This document shows, in pieces, positions 5,368 through 5,737 of a DNA stretch of 5,737 nt. The stretch spans positions 1 through 5,737 of the forward strand of contig JAPPJA010000039.1 of assembly GCA_028874675.1 (NCBI GenBank). The letters are read 5' to 3'. The notes under the pieces are model-generated. The model saw nothing but the letters and a program-made list of their open reading frames with translations. It was not told the DNA's origin and did no database searches. Source of the DNA: Chloroflexota bacterium (GTDB lineage Bacteria; Chloroflexota; Dehalococcoidia; Lucifugimonadales; UBA3495). The position numbers were made by a program, and so were the translations under genes. How positions within the stretch are numbered: position 1 is the first letter of the stretch; every line of letters begins with the position of its first letter.

Positions 5368-5737
5368 ATGGCCCTGGCCCGGGTTGGCGGACCCTATATC
5401 TGGGTGTCCTGGATCAGCAAGCTCCTGGTGGGCGAAGTCTCCTGCCAGTGGGGGGCCTGGTTTCGGGCCCAGTTCGAAGGATCTTCCTGGGAAAAGGTAC
5501 CCTCCGACTTCGACCAGGTCCAGTGGCTTATCCGCCACGGCGAGCTCCTGGAGCAGACGCGCCGCTACTACGAAAGGCAGGGTTACCAGGTCTCCCTGGA
5601 CTCCCAGAACTCTTTCACCCTCAGGGGGAACGTGGCTACCCTCGCCGGCCGGCCCGACCTCGTTGTCGCCCGGGACAACGAGGTGATAGTGGTGGACGCC
5701 AAGGTGGGGCAGCCCAGCGCTTCCCACACCGCCCAGG
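5368..5737 (+). CDS. PD-(D/E)XK nuclease, Cas4/RecB-like, C-terminus cut off by window edge
   Basis: The first 123 residues of a plus-strand gene are present, starting at ATG 5368 behind a GAGGTG ribosome site. The catalytic PD-(D/E)XK signature is visible: GRPDLVV with P96-D97, then strand VIVVDAKVG with D110 and K112, followed by SHTAQ whose glutamine (Q123) could begin the QxxxY motif common in RecB-like nucleases. The N-terminal part (YIWVSWISKLLVGEVSCQW, about 10-28) resembles the start of Cas4/Dna2-type nucleases, and C26 could be the first ligand of a 4Fe-4S cluster whose other cysteines would lie in the missing C-terminal part. Such enzymes cut DNA with metal ions, in repair, recombination or CRISPR adaptation. 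No CRISPR array, cas gene or helicase is seen alongside, so the role is open. The superfamily call is good; the Cas4-like subgroup is inference. Confidence 0.8.
   Translation, partial: MALARVGGPYIWVSWISKLLVGEVSCQWGAWFRAQFEGSSWEKVPSDFDQVQWLIRHGELLEQTRRYYERQGYQVSLDSQNSFTLRGNVATLAGRPDLVVARDNEVIVVDAKVGQPSASHTAQ

Overview
This is a GC-rich bacterial window with short intergenic regions, carrying four genes on the minus strand and one partial gene on the plus strand. Two protein classes (a luciferase-like flavin oxidoreductase and a GlcD/GlcE-type FAD oxidase pair) and several dispersed hairpin repeats suggest an environmental bacterium, perhaps a Chloroflexota/Dehalococcoidia (SAR202-like) lineage. 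That placement is inference; there is no rRNA or other marker gene here to test it.

Layout from left to right. At 1-1236 (minus) is a GlcE-like FAD-binding oxidase subunit whose C-terminus lies off the left edge. At 1261-2700 (minus) is a complete GlcD-like FAD-linked oxidase. The two form an operon in the order glcD then glcE, 24 bases apart and in the same reading frame. At 2701-3098 there is no gene, but there is a 19-base palindrome. At 3099-3563 (minus) is a nucleoside 2-deoxyribosyltransferase-like protein. At 3564-3868 is a non-coding gap with a 28-base near-perfect palindrome. At 3869-4909 (minus) is an LLM-class (luciferase-like) flavin-dependent oxidoreductase. At 4910-5367 is a divergent intergenic region holding a 67-base REP-like inverted doublet. 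At 5368-5737 (plus) is the N-terminal part of a PD-(D/E)XK nuclease that runs off the right edge.

The GlcD and GlcE subunits would act together to oxidise a 2-hydroxy acid such as glycolate or lactate, passing electrons to an iron-sulfur subunit (GlcF). No GlcF is visible, and it may lie left of the window. The deoxyribosyltransferase and the LLM oxidoreductase have their own upstream gaps and ribosome binding sites, so they look like separately expressed genes rather than one pathway. The nuclease is transcribed divergently and has features of the Cas4/RecB-like group, but no CRISPR array or cas gene is visible.

I found no clear evidence of a previously undescribed system. The points most worth checking are the truncated Cas4-like nuclease, the three different hairpin repeats (one per large intergenic gap), and the single in-frame stop codon separating glcD from glcE.
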